64,000 nucleotides of DNA from CAVWCW01 sp963753615. GTDB taxonomy: Bacteria > Pseudomonadota > Gammaproteobacteria > Chromatiales > Chromatiaceae. The stretch covers positions 434,001-498,000 of the forward strand of contig CAVWCW010000008.1 in assembly GCA_963753615.1 (NCBI GenBank). Reading direction: 5' to 3'. Made by a program: the position numbers and the translations under genes. The notes beneath the pieces are model-generated. The model made no database searches. It was not told the DNA's origin and saw only the letters and a list, made by a program, of their open reading frames with translations. Positions 10,126 through 20,472 of this stretch are shown here, piece after piece (position 1 is the first letter of the stretch; every line of letters begins with the position of its first letter).

Positions 10126-13100
10126 TCATGGCCCCGCCTCGAATTCGATACCCACCGGCGCGGCCAGGACGCGCACCGGACCCGGCTCCGGTTGCACCGC
10201 CAGCAGACTGGGCTGCGCGACCCGCGCCGGCGACCGGGGCTCCGGGCTGCCAATGGCGACGGCCAGGGTGAATGCCTGCTCGCCGGCCTGGAGCAACAGC
10301 CGGGTCTCGCCGACCCGTTTGGGCAGCAGCTTGATGCGGGCCCCCTGCTCACCTTGCCGGATACTGGCCGGGGCTTCGACCGTGAGCAGGGCAGGATCAG
10401 CACTGGTAACGGCCAGTGTCAAGGCCGCGGCAACGGGTTCGGCAAACAGCTGCAGGGCGATCTCGCGCTGGTCATCCCCCGCGAGCCGAATCTGACCGAG
10501 GGCGGCGTGCGGGCTGGCGCCGAGCAGCAGCGGGGCACTGGCGACCCCGGAGGGACTGGCGCGCTGGATACCGACCGCCAGTGGCAGGCCCAAGCTGTGC
10601 TCGCCGGCGGCCAGGCGCAGCAGGGCCTCGCCCTCGGCCTTGGCCTCCAGTTCCAGGGCCCAGAGGCCCTGCTCCGCGACCTCGGGCGAACCGACAGCGG
10701 TGATGCGCTCCGGGGCGCTGCTGATCGGTTCGGCGCTCGCCGGTTCGGCTCCTTGCAGAGCGGGGAACAGCAACCGGTAGCGCCCGGACCGCGGCAGCTG
10801 GACCAGTCCCAAAGCCGGACCGGGCCCCACCGCCAGTAGACACTCCCGACTCCCCAGCCGCATGGCTGCGGAAGCGCTGGTAGGCACCGCCAGGGTCAGA
10901 GGCCGGCCGGTGGACAGAGACGCGGGCGGCGCGCCCGCAGCGTTGACGGCGACGCCAGGCCCCGCTCCGATCACTAGCCGGGGACCGGCACCTTCGTCTG
11001 CCACAGATACGGTCACCGTCGGGCTGCCCACCTCGGAGTCAACGCTCAGCCAGGTGCTGCCGGGCTGGCCGCCGCGCAGTTCGAGGGTGACCTCGCTCTG
11101 CCCCGCCTCCAGAGTCAACTGCTCCCGCTCCAGCCCGAAAATCGCCGGGTCGCCCACCCGCAACCGGATCTCCAGATCCTGCTCCGGAGGCGGTTGCAGG
11201 CGCAGGCGCAGTCGGCCGCTCTGTCCCGCCAGCAGGCCCAGGCGGCCGGGCTCTGCATACAGGGCCGGCGTCAGGGCCACTTGGGTCCGGCCGCGGGCAA
11301 TTTCCTCGCCGTCGGCGTCCAAGGCCCGCATCTCGAAGTGCATGGCCTCGGCATCGACGAGACGGGGCGTCAGGCAGTGGGTCTCGAAGCCCGGGGCCCG
11401 AGCCGGCATCAAGGTCTTGCCGTTGAGTCTGACCTCGATACTGGCCGGTTCCATGCCCTCGCTGGGCCGGATCTTCAGGCGCAGGCGGCTGTTCTCCGAC
11501 ACTGCCTCGCCCGGGGGTGGCTGCACCAGGCTCAGCGCACCGGTGGTAAACTCCGCCTCCCAGTGCTCGAAAGGCTGGCCATCGGTGCCGGTTATCGGGT
11601 TGCCGGCGGCATCCCCGGCTACCGGCAGCAGGCGAATGCGATACCTGCGCCCGGGTTTGAGGCGCTGGTTGTATTCGAGCCGGATCTCCCGATAACTGTC
11701 GCGGAAAGAGGGCTGCACCTCCAGCATCTCGTCCTGGTCGTCGAGCAGGGCGATCAGCTCCGCCTGGTCGTAGGGCCGGTGCAAAGACTCATCGAAACGC
11801 ACCCGCATCTCGGGCCGCAGAGAGACCCCTTCGCTGTTCGGAGACGGCATGACCTCGGTGACGCGCGGACCCTGGAGATCCGGGTCCTTGATCCGGAACT
11901 CGGCTTCGAAGGGTTGCGCCAGTCGGTTGCCGAAGCGGTCGCTGACCCCGGCCATGAGCACCTTGTAGCTGGCGCTCATTGCCAGGGGTTCCTTGGGCGT
12001 AAGCCGCGGTTGGCCGCTGTAGTAGTGGAAGCCGATGTCCGCCGCCACCGGCTCGCCCTCGGCGTCCAATAGCTGGAAGGTTTCGGCGTTGACCGTAGCC
12101 CGATCCAGCGGCTCGTCGATGTCGACCTGGATGCGCAGCCCCGGCTCCAGGTCGCGGCTGCCGTCCGCCGGGTCGATCGCCACCACCCGCGGCGGCACCA
12201 GATCCTTGACCCGCACCTGGCCGGACCAGTGTTCGCTGCGGTTGCCGGCGGCGTCGAAGGTTTCGGTGCGGAAGCGGAACTCGTGTCCCGGCGGGGCGTC
12301 GGCCGGAACCTCGAAATGGAACTCGGCCGCCTGCTCGGTAGCCGGCCGCTCGAAGCTGCGTTCCTGGCTGGCCTCGAAGGCGCCGCTAGTAGAGACCTTG
12401 ATGCGGGCCACGCCGAACGGATCCTTGGCCTTGACCTGCACCGGCACGGTCTTGCCGTGCAGGTATTCGCCGCCGCGCTCCGGGGCCAGGTATTCCATCC
12501 CGGGGGGATTGAGGTCCGCAGCGCTAAGCTCTACCGTGGCCAAACCCTGGTTGCCCGCCTCATCCAGGGCAATGCCGGTGACCTTGAACACCTTGCCCAG
12601 GGGGATAGCGGCGGGAATCTTGACCGAATAGCCGCGCCGCACCTTCAGTTCGGGCTTGAAAGCCTCCCGCGGCAGGGTCTCGTCCCGCACCTGGATCTGG
12701 AACCCGCTCACTCCGATCTCGTCGCTGGCCTCCAGATAGACATAGATCTCCCGCCCCGGCTCGGCTTGGGTCTGGTCCCGATCCACCCGCAGGCTGACCT
12801 GGGGCGGCACCCGGTCGGCGACGCCGAGGTCGAGCTGGCGCAGATCGCCGTTGCCCTCGGCGTCCACGGCGCGGGCCGTGAGGCGCAGCATCTGGGTGCC
12901 CAGGGCGTCCGCCGGGACCTGTATCCGGAAGCGGCGCTGCACCTGCAGTTGGGCCGGCTCGATCGCCTCGCGCTCCTGCAGGCTCACCAGGCCGTCGGCG
13001 GCCAGGCTGATCAGGCCCACGCCCCCGGCGTCTCGGGCCAGCAGCACCAGCTCCAGCTCGGCGCCGGGCTCGACCAGTTGCCCGTGTTCCACCCCTTCGA

Positions 13101-16100
13101 GCCGGATGCGCGGCGGATAGCGGTCCACTACCTCCAGCTGCACCGGATCGGAGCTGGCCAGTTCGCCCAAGCGATCCTCCGCCAGGGCCTGGATTTGCAC
13201 CCGAGAGCCGATGGGGTGGCCCTCGGGCAGGGTCAGAGGCAGGCCCTGCTCCACGCTGAGAGGATCATCCAGGCTGCGCGCCAGGCCTCCGGCCTTGCCG
13301 CCGTCCACGGTGTAGGCCAGGCGGCGGATACCGATGTCGTCCTCCGCTGCCAGTTCCAGGCTGATGGTCTGGCCGACGCTGATCTCGCCGCTACGGGGCG
13401 CGACGATACGCACCCGAGGCGGCCGATTGGCCTGCACCTTGAGCGGCAGCAGCTTTTGCGGGCTGCGGTTGCCGTTGCGGTCTACCGCCACCGCGGACAA
13501 GGTGATCGCGCTGCCCAGGGCCGGATCCAGGTAGACCTCATGCGCGAACGGCGCCTGCTCCAGGGTGCGGATCCACTGGCCGTTACGGTATAGCTCGACC
13601 TGGGCCAGGTCCTCGCTTGCCGCCACTTCCACCGCCAGCAGAACCCGCTTGCCGCTGACCGGCGTCAGGCCTTTGGGCAGGCGCAGGGCGCCGATCTTGG
13701 GAGCGCGGGTATCGAGAGTGCCAAAGCGCACCTCGATCTCCGGCTCGGCCATCGGGTTGCCGGCCAGGTCCCGCACCGGGCCCTGCAGGCGCAGCCGGTA
13801 GCTGCCGTTGGGCTTGAGCGGACGGGCGGGGCTGAACACCAGCACCTTGCCGCCCAGGATAGGCTGCTCATTAAGCCGTCCGGGCTCAGGCTTGCCGTCG
13901 CGGGTAAACACGACCTTGGCCACCGAGGCCGGGTCCACCGGCTCGCTGAACTCCAGCCGAACCTGGGTCTTAACCGGCAGGCCGCCGGCACCCTGGGCCG
14001 GGTACTGCTTGACCAAACTGGGCGGGGTGGCGTCGCTGGTAGTGAAATGGAACACCAGGTCCCGCGGCAGGCTGCGGCCGGCCAGGTCGGTGATGCCGGG
14101 GCTGCGCACCTCGCCGTCGTGGCCCAGCTGACGGCCCGCCAGCACCAGCTGCACCGTCTGCAGGTCCGGCAGGCCGCGCCTGGCCGAGAAGACCAGCTCG
14201 GTGCCGTCCTGCGACAGCCGGAACTCGCCGTCGATGGCACGCCCGCCGGCGCTCACCCTCAGGCTGCCGCGGTGAATGCTGGCCGGGTCGAGCGGCTCGC
14301 TGAAACGAGCCCGGATCGGGCTGCGCGGGCTGACGCCGGTGCTGCCATCCGCCGGTTCCAGATCCAGTAGTTGCGGGTCGGCGGCGTCCAGGGTGAGGGG
14401 ATCGTAGTCGATAGTTTGGCCGTTCTCTTCGATCCTCGCTGTGCGGTGGGCCAGCGCATTGCTGGCGGTCTCGCGCAGGCTCAGCCGGTAGTCCCCCAGG
14501 GGCAGAGCCTGGAAGCGGAAACGGCCCTCGGCATCCGCCTGTTGGCCCACCCGCACGCGGCCGCCGCGCAGCGCGACCACGGCACCGGCCGCCGGTGTAA
14601 CCCCGTCCGCCATCACCACCCGGCCGCCGATGTTGCCGGAGGGCTGCAGGCGCAAAGCCATCGGACTGCCCTCGGGACCGCCGTCGGCGAAGTCCAACGT
14701 CTGCCCCGGCACTGTCAGCTCGCCGCCCGCGCGGGCCCCCAGCTCCGGCTCGCGCAGGGTGCTGCGCACCCCCAGGGAGACCGGGCCGAGGGGCACCCGC
14801 TCGAAGCGGAAGCGGCCGTCGCGGCCGGTGAACTGGGTGCGCGGGTCGCCGAAGAAGGGGCTGTCGCCGCTCAGGCTGACCTGAGCCTTAGGTTCAGGTT
14901 TTTCGCCGGCGGAATCCAGGACCTGGCCCTCTACGGTGGCGAGCCCGGCCAGCGGGAGGTCGAGTTCCAGCAGCTGGCCGTCCTCGTTGAGGCTGGACTG
15001 GGCGCGGGCCCCGTCCTCGCGGGTGCGGGCGGTCACCCGGTAGTCCCCCAGCGGCAGGTGAGCTCCGCTGTCGAAGCCGCCGTCGCGGCGGCTGCGGGCG
15101 GAGCGGGTCTTGGGCCCGAGGATCTCGACCTGGGCATCGGCAACCGGCTGCTCGCCACCGGCGCTCAGCACCCGGCCGCGGATCTGGCCGCTGGGCTGCA
15201 GTCGCACATCGGTGGTGCGACGCTGGCCGTCGCGCTTTAGCAAGCCACGGGCCTGGCCGCGGAGCTCGGTCTCCGGGTCGTGCACGTCGACGGTGTAGCT
15301 GCCCAGCGGCACGCCGGGCAGATAGTAGCCGCCGCTTTTATCGCTGCGGGTGACCGTGCGCCCGGAATATTGGCCGGTGGGGGTGAGCACCAGGTCGGCG
15401 CCGTACACCGGCCGGTCCCCGGCGTAGTTGGTGACGCTGCCGCTGACGCTGCCCAGGCCCACCAGCTGCACCTCCAGGTCCTGCCGCTCGCCGTCCTCGC
15501 GGATCTCTCCCCGGGCCTCGCCGCGACGGGCTGTATAGGGTTCATATGCCCGCACCGCAAAGGGGCCTCCAGGCACGTCCTTGACCTCGAATCGTCCCTC
15601 CTCCAGCGTAGTGGCCAGCAGCTCAACGCCGCGGGCCTCCACGCTGACCTGGGCCGGATTGTCCAGGGGCTGGCCGTCAGCCTTTAGCACTTGGCCGCCG
15701 ACGCTGCCGAAGAACTCGGCCTGGACCGTTCTGCCGCTGGCATCCGTGACCGCTCCCAGCATCAGCGTGATGGGGATCTCCAGGCCGTCCGCCGGATTCT
15801 CGGGCACCAGCCCCTGGGCCCGGCCCCGGGCCGGGGACTTGGGAGCCCGGGCGCCGATGGAGAAACGGCCCTCGGTGACTGGCAGGAAGGCAATCCGCCC
15901 CTGTTTGTCGGCGCGCTGGGCAACGAAGTCTTCGGCCTCCTGGTCCTGGTCCAGCAGGCTCTCGGTGCGCAGGTCCACCTGGGCGAATGGCACCGGTTTA
16001 CCCTTGGCGTTGACCACCTGAAGCCGCACACCGGCTGCACCTTGCAGACGGATGTTAGTGGTCAGGGTCTCGCCCGCAGGGGCCACCCCGCCAGCCCTGC

Positions 16101-19100
16101 CGTAGAGGCGAACATTCAGGGCCTGAACACCCTCGCCCGCCGCCACCGGGGCATTGCGGATGTCGCCCGCCTGCTTGGCCCGGTATTCGCCGTCCGGGGC
16201 GCCCGTGTCCACGCTGAGCACGAAGCGCCCGCGCAGCATCAGCGGGAAGTGGAAGCGACCCTTGGGATCGGTGCGGGCCTCGATCTCCGGCAGGACCGGC
16301 TGGCGTACCGCGCCGCGGGCGGTCATGGCGCTGCCGGAGGAGTCCAGGGAGCGCAGCTTGACCACCAGGTCGGGGCCGGCCGGGGTCTTGCCGTCCGGCA
16401 GGTAGACGGTGCCCTTGACCTGCGCGGTGGCGGGCTCCAGCACCACGTCGCCCACGTCCACCAGGCGCTTTTCCGGCTCCGCTGTGCGCGGGATCTCGCC
16501 GCGCACTTCGGCCGGAGTCAGGAAGGCGCCGAAGGCGGCCACGGTATAGGGCCCGGCCAACACCCGCGGCAGCCGGAACGCGCCGGTGACTTCGCCCTTG
16601 GGACCGAGGATGTCGCTGCGCAGGGGCACCGCTTGGTCTACCAGCATGTAGAACTCGTTGATCGGGCGCGACAGCCCGGCCTCCTTCATCGCCTGCTCGA
16701 TCTGTTCGGCGGTCTTCTCGTCCGCCTGTGCCTTCACCGACTCGATAAAGGCGCGGAACAGCTTGGTGCGCTGGTCGTCCGCCTCGGTGTAGATCTGCCA
16801 GGACTTGTGGGAGACGACTACGTCGCTCACCGCGGGGGTGCCGTTGGACTGGACCACCCGGCCGCGGATCTCGCCCAACCCCCGGAAACTGAGGTCGGCG
16901 TCCTGCACGTCGCCGGCAAAGCGGATGGAGACAAAGCGCATGCCGCCGTCGTCGCCGCTGCGGCGCACCGCCCGCAGGGAATAATCCCCCACCGGATAGT
17001 TCTCGAAGCGGAACTGGCCGTCGCTGAGACTGTGAGTTTCCGCCAGCACGCCGACGTCCGGCTCCTTCCACAACTGCACCTTCTGGTTCGGGATCGGGGT
17101 GATGCCATCGGCCTGGTACAGGGTGCCGGTAATCGAGCCCACCGGCTCCAAGGTAAGCACCAGCTCCTGCACCTCGCCCGGGCCCAGACTGTCGACTTCG
17201 AGCTTGCCCAGAGCGGGATAGTCCGGGCCCTGGGCCATCAGCGTGAAGCGGCCCAGGGGCAGGCCCTTGATCTCGAACTCGCCTTGGTCGTCGGTCTCGG
17301 TCAGCGTCGGACCCCCGGCCACCTTGGCCCCGGCCACCGGCTGTCCCAGGGCGTCGCGCACCAGGCCCCGCACCGCCCCGCCGCTGCCCGGGAACAGCAG
17401 GGTCAGCTCCCTGGCCTGCTCCGCCTCGACGAAGGCCTTGGCGTCCACCAGTTCATAGGTCGACTGGCGCAGGGCCCGCACCTGGATATCGCCGCTGGGG
17501 ATGCGCTCGAAGGCGAAGCGACCCCCGGCGTCGGTCAGTATCGAGTCGATCACCCCTTGGCCGTAACTGCGCTGGTACAGATCGACCCCGGTCAGCACCC
17601 GGCCGGCGATCTGCACCTGTACATTGGCCGCCGGAGTCTGGCCGTCGGCCTCCAGCACCCGCCCGCTGACGCTGCCGTAGGCGGTGGGAGCCAACAGCAC
17701 CAGGTCCTGCTCCAGTTCTGCGCCGGCCTTTTCCAGATTGACCGTGGTCACCGCGCTGTAACCATCCGCCGGGCGCACCAGGTGCAGAATCACATTGCCT
17801 ACCGCCACCCGCGGCGCCTCGAAAACCCGGCCGTCTTCGCGGGTGTGGCTGAACGGGAAGGCATAGCTTCCCTCGGCGTCGAGCCAGGACAGGTAGGTCT
17901 CGCCGGTGCTGACATTGCGGGCGATCACCCGCAGGGCCTCGTCGCTGCCCGGCTCACCGCCGAGCACCGGCGTGCCGTCGGGCTCCAGCACCCGGCCGGC
18001 GATGGTGCCGTAGCCGCGGATGATCAGATCGAAGGCCATGCGCTGCTCGTCGTAGTGCACTCGGGCGGAGGCCTTGCCCAACTCTCCGGTCTCCGGGTCC
18101 GCCGCTTCCAGCTTGAAGTTCTGGGTCGCCCGGGGATTGTTTTGGTTCAGCCATTGATCCGGATTGGACGGGCAGCCCAAGGGCAGCTCGGCGCGCAGCA
18201 CGTAATCGATGCCAAAGCGGCCGTCGGCGTCGGCCTGGTACTCGCTCACCACATGGTCAGCGGCGTCCTCCTGACCGGCGCAGCCCCCCTCCGGCACCGG
18301 GTACATCAGGGGCTGGATATAGCTGACCCGGGCAAACGGAATGGGCTCACCTGCGGCGGTCACCACCCGGCCCTGGAACCGGGCCCCCATGCCCCGTTCC
18401 GGATCCCCCGCTATCGGCGCGCTGACCGGACCCATCGGCGTGCCGGCCAGGTCCCGCACTCCCTCCAGCTCCAACTCCCGTTCGACAAAGGGGCCCACCG
18501 GGCGCTCCAGCAGCACGAACGCCAGGCGCCCGTCCGGTTGCAGGGAAACCGCGCTGACCCGGTTCTCCGCCACCCGGTAGTGTTGCACCTCGGCCGCGCT
18601 TTCCCGCTCCACCGGCTCGCTGAACAGCAGGCCGAGCATGCGCCCCAGGGGATCGCCGGTGAGGAAGGTCGGGGTCACCGCCGGCACCGACCCCTTGCCC
18701 CATTGGGCCACCCCGAGCAGGCGCGGCGGCGGGTCCTGCACCGCGATCCGCTGCTCCGGGGCCAGGCTGTGGCTGGGTTCGCCGGTGGGCAGTACCTGCA
18801 GGCTGTAGTCCGGGCGGCCGGCTTGCCACTCCAGATACGCGCTGCCGCCCGCAGGCAGGTCCAGCTCCGGGTAGACAACCTGCGTCATTCCGTCCGCCTC
18901 CGGCACCAGCAGCGACAGGCGCAGTCGGCTGTCGGGGCCGGCGCTCAGCTCGAATCGATAACGCTCTCCGCTCGGGGCCAACAACAGCTGCCCGCTGGGG
19001 CCGTCTTTTGCCGCCAGCGGCAGCCGGGCGGCGAAGGGGATATCGCGGCTCGTTTCGGCCTGAGGGTCCAATCGGCCTAGGCTGCGGCCGTCTCCATCGG

Positions 19101-20472
19101 TGAGGCGCAGTTCCGGGCTGCCGCTGGCGGCCTGGACCGCAAAGGAAACCTGCTCGCGCCGGCCAGCGTAGCGCTCGGCCCAGGCGAGCTGCAGCTCCGC
19201 CAGGGACTTGCCGCCCAGGTTTTGGGCCAGCACCCCCCCCAGGGCTTCCGAAAAGTCGTGCCCGGCGTCGGCCCGGCGCCGCAGCAGATCGAAGGCGAGC
19301 CGGTTCTTGTCCTCCAGGGATTCGCCCTCCGCGCTGGCGGCCGGCGTCAGGTAGTCCATGGCCACCGTCCCCAGGGCGCCCAGGGGCGTCTCGCCGAAAC
19401 GCATGTGCAGCCCGGCCCGGGCCAGGGTCAGGGCGCGCTCGAACACGAAGCCCTTGCGCACCCGCGGCATGTCGACCGGCAGGCTGCCGCCGGGGGCGGT
19501 GGCGAGGCTGTAGGCCTGCCCCAGCAGCCGTATCGACTGGAACAGCAGCTGGGACTGCTGGGGCAGGTAGTCCACGGTATCCGGCAGCACCAGGGTATCC
19601 GGCGACAGGGGAATGCCGGTGTCCCCTACTCCGGTGGTGAGCAGGAAGTTGCCGTTGACCCCCTCGTCGGCCAGGAACACGGTGCCCCGCACCTCGCCGG
19701 TGGTCTCCGCCACCAGCCGGAACTCGAACGACTCGGCCTGGCCCGGATCCAGCCGCTCCAGCTCCCGGCGCCCGCTCTCGTCTTCGGCCGGGCGGGCCCC
19801 GGACAGGCTGCGGGTATTGAGCCCGAGCTGGAACAGGTTGGCGGGACTGCTGGAGGTATTGGTGACGGTGGCGAAAACCGCGTATTCCTCGCCCTCGCGC
19901 ACCACCTTGGGATGGGCCAGACCGATGCTGAAGGTGGGGTTTTTGACCTGCACTACACCGGCGGCGGCGCCGGTCATGGCCACCGTTTTGCCCAGGGCCG
20001 GCACATAGAGATCGCCGGAGATGTCGAAGTCCACCCGGTGGGTGCCCTCGCGCCGCCCCTCCACCAGGAACTCGGCCTGGTTGGTCGCCTGGGGCGCGAT
20101 ATCGGCGCTGGGCTGACCGTCGGCCCCCGTTCCCTCCAGCGGCAACGCTTTTAGCCGGCCCTTGTTCGCGACCTTGGCCACCCGCAAGGGGTCGTCGCCG
20201 CTGTCCGCCAGCTCGTCCTTGCCCGCCGGCAGGCGGATCTTGGCCTTGGCCTGGCGCAGCACCAGATCCGAGCCCTCGGGCGCCACATTGGTCGCCTGCA
20301 GGATGACGCTGAAGAACTGGTTGAGAAAGCCGATATTGCCCGGGATCACGATCACACCGTTGATCGGCGGCAGTTCCAGACCCTCCTGCTCCTCGATTTC
20401 CGGCGGCGGCGTGAGCTGGAAGCCGGCCAGGCTGAAGTTGGGGATGTCGATCGCGTCGAACGAGCGCTGCAC
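10126..20472 (-). CDS. Giant secreted protein B, main part (carboxypeptidase-regulatory-like and Ig-like repeats)
   Basis: This frame encodes about 3,448 residues and continues the protein begun at 21142 in another frame; one extra base near 20475-20500 explains the break. In order it holds: a CARDB-like domain (about bases 19600-19960); a helical/beta region; about thirteen carboxypeptidase-regulatory-like beta-sandwich repeats (bases 18390 to 14450; pattern G-x-V/I-x-G-x-V then G-x-F-x-F-x-x-L-P-x-G-x-Y); two SbsA-type Ig-like (Big_5) domains (to 13700); a run of Ig-like domains with RAVDAEGN/VDRNGN turns (13700-12140); two more Big_5 domains (12140-11530); and a C-terminal beta-rich region. 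No C-terminal membrane anchor, LPXTG, PEP-CTERM or autotransporter barrel is visible. A structural or adhesive extracellular role is likely; enzymatic motifs were not found. Confidence 0.85.
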   Translation of the reverse strand: MQRSFDAIDIPNFSLAGFQLTPPPEIEEQEGLELPPINGVIVIPGNIGFLNQFFSVILQATNVAPEGSDLVLRQAKAKIRLPAGKDELADSGDDPLRVAKVANKGRLKALPLEGTGADGQPSADIAPQATNQAEFLVEGRREGTHRVDFDISGDLYVPALGKTVAMTGAAAGVVQVKNPTFSIGLAHPKVVREGEEYAVFATVTNTSSSPANLFQLGLNTRSLSGARPAEDESGRRELERLDPGQAESFEFRLVAETTGEVRGTVFLADEGVNGNFLLTTGVGDTGIPLSPDTLVLPDTVDYLPQQSQLLFQSIRLLGQAYSLATAPGGSLPVDMPRVRKGFVFERALTLARAGLHMRFGETPLGALGTVAMDYLTPAASAEGESLEDKNRLAFDLLRRRADAGHDFSEALGGVLAQNLGGKSLAELQLAWAERYAGRREQVSFAVQAASGSPELRLTDGDGRSLGRLDPQAETSRDIPFAARLPLAAKDGPSGQLLLAPSGERYRFELSAGPDSRLRLSLLVPEADGMTQVVYPELDLPAGGSAYLEWQAGRPDYSLQVLPTGEPSHSLAPEQRIAVQDPPPRLLGVAQWGKGSVPAVTPTFLTGDPLGRMLGLLFSEPVERESAAEVQHYRVAENRVSAVSLQPDGRLAFVLLERPVGPFVERELELEGVRDLAGTPMGPVSAPIAGDPERGMGARFQGRVVTAAGEPIPFARVSYIQPLMYPVPEGGCAGQEDAADHVVSEYQADADGRFGIDYVLRAELPLGCPSNPDQWLNQNNPRATQNFKLEAADPETGELGKASARVHYDEQRMAFDLIIRGYGTIAGRVLEPDGTPVLGGEPGSDEALRVIARNVSTGETYLSWLDAEGSYAFPFSHTREDGRVFEAPRVAVGNVILHLVRPADGYSAVTTVNLEKAGAELEQDLVLLAPTAYGSVSGRVLEADGQTPAANVQVQIAGRVLTGVDLYQRSYGQGVIDSILTDAGGRFAFERIPSGDIQVRALRQSTYELVDAKAFVEAEQARELTLLFPGSGGAVRGLVRDALGQPVAGAKVAGGPTLTETDDQGEFEIKGLPLGRFTLMAQGPDYPALGKLEVDSLGPGEVQELVLTLEPVGSITGTLYQADGITPIPNQKVQLWKEPDVGVLAETHSLSDGQFRFENYPVGDYSLRAVRRSGDDGGMRFVSIRFAGDVQDADLSFRGLGEIRGRVVQSNGTPAVSDVVVSHKSWQIYTEADDQRTKLFRAFIESVKAQADEKTAEQIEQAMKEAGLSRPINEFYMLVDQAVPLRSDILGPKGEVTGAFRLPRVLAGPYTVAAFGAFLTPAEVRGEIPRTAEPEKRLVDVGDVVLEPATAQVKGTVYLPDGKTPAGPDLVVKLRSLDSSGSAMTARGAVRQPVLPEIEARTDPKGRFHFPLMLRGRFVLSVDTGAPDGEYRAKQAGDIRNAPVAAGEGVQALNVRLYGRAGGVAPAGETLTTNIRLQGAAGVRLQVVNAKGKPVPFAQVDLRTESLLDQDQEAEDFVAQRADKQGRIAFLPVTEGRFSIGARAPKSPARGRAQGLVPENPADGLEIPITLMLGAVTDASGRTVQAEFFGSVGGQVLKADGQPLDNPAQVSVEARGVELLATTLEEGRFEVKDVPGGPFAVRAYEPYTARRGEARGEIREDGERQDLEVQLVGLGSVSGSVTNYAGDRPVYGADLVLTPTGQYSGRTVTRSDKSGGYYLPGVPLGSYTVDVHDPETELRGQARGLLKRDGQRRTTDVRLQPSGQIRGRVLSAGGEQPVADAQVEILGPKTRSARSRRDGGFDSGAHLPLGDYRVTARTREDGARAQSSLNEDGQLLELDLPLAGLATVEGQVLDSAGEKPEPKAQVSLSGDSPFFGDPRTQFTGRDGRFRFERVPLGPVSLGVRSTLREPELGARAGGELTVPGQTLDFADGGPEGSPMALRLQPSGNIGGRVVMADGVTPAAGAVVALRGGRVRVGQQADAEGRFRFQALPLGDYRLSLRETASNALAHRTARIEENGQTIDYDPLTLDAADPQLLDLEPADGSTGVSPRSPIRARFSEPLDPASIHRGSLRVSAGGRAIDGEFRLSQDGTELVFSARRGLPDLQTVQLVLAGRQLGHDGEVRSPGITDLAGRSLPRDLVFHFTTSDATPPSLVKQYPAQGAGGLPVKTQVRLEFSEPVDPASVAKVVFTRDGKPEPGRLNEQPILGGKVLVFSPARPLKPNGSYRLRLQGPVRDLAGNPMAEPEIEVRFGTLDTRAPKIGALRLPKGLTPVSGKRVLLAVEVAASEDLAQVELYRNGQWIRTLEQAPFAHEVYLDPALGSAITLSAVAVDRNGNRSPQKLLPLKVQANRPPRVRIVAPRSGEISVGQTISLELAAEDDIGIRRLAYTVDGGKAGGLARSLDDPLSVEQGLPLTLPEGHPIGSRVQIQALAEDRLGELASSDPVQLEVVDRYPPRIRLEGVEHGQLVEPGAELELVLLARDAGGVGLISLAADGLVSLQEREAIEPAQLQVQRRFRIQVPADALGTQMLRLTARAVDAEGNGDLRQLDLGVADRVPPQVSLRVDRDQTQAEPGREIYVYLEASDEIGVSGFQIQVRDETLPREAFKPELKVRRGYSVKIPAAIPLGKVFKVTGIALDEAGNQGLATVELSAADLNPPGMEYLAPERGGEYLHGKTVPVQVKAKDPFGVARIKVSTSGAFEASQERSFERPATEQAAEFHFEVPADAPPGHEFRFRTETFDAAGNRSEHWSGQVRVKDLVPPRVVAIDPADGSRDLEPGLRIQVDIDEPLDRATVNAETFQLLDAEGEPVAADIGFHYYSGQPRLTPKEPLAMSASYKVLMAGVSDRFGNRLAQPFEAEFRIKDPDLQGPRVTEVMPSPNSEGVSLRPEMRVRFDESLHRPYDQAELIALLDDQDEMLEVQPSFRDSYREIRLEYNQRLKPGRRYRIRLLPVAGDAAGNPITGTDGQPFEHWEAEFTTGALSLVQPPPGEAVSENSRLRLKIRPSEGMEPASIEVRLNGKTLMPARAPGFETHCLTPRLVDAEAMHFEMRALDADGEEIARGRTQVALTPALYAEPGRLGLLAGQSGRLRLRLQPPPEQDLEIRLRVGDPAIFGLEREQLTLEAGQSEVTLELRGGQPGSTWLSVDSEVGSPTVTVSVADEGAGPRLVIGAGPGVAVNAAGAPPASLSTGRPLTLAVPTSASAAMRLGSRECLLAVGPGPALGLVQLPRSGRYRLLFPALQGAEPASAEPISSAPERITAVGSPEVAEQGLWALELEAKAEGEALLRLAAGEHSLGLPLAVGIQRASPSGVASAPLLLGASPHAALGQIRLAGDDQREIALQLFAEPVAAALTLAVTSADPALLTVEAPASIRQGEQGARIKLLPKRVGETRLLLQAGEQAFTLAVAIGSPEPRSPARVAQPSLLAVQPEPGPVRVLAAPVGIEFEAGP

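Noticed and set aside
15691..19080. 1,129-codon open frame on the plus strand opposite giant gene B
   Set aside because: It mirrors the high-GC codon pattern of the minus-strand gene, has low-complexity His/Gln/Ala-rich sequence and no recognisable domain.
18347..20470. Continuation of the signal-peptide frame of giant gene B past 20470
   Set aside because: After about 20480 this frame turns into Gly/Arg/Ala-rich noise while the neighbouring frame carries domain sequence; it is a shadow after the frame break.
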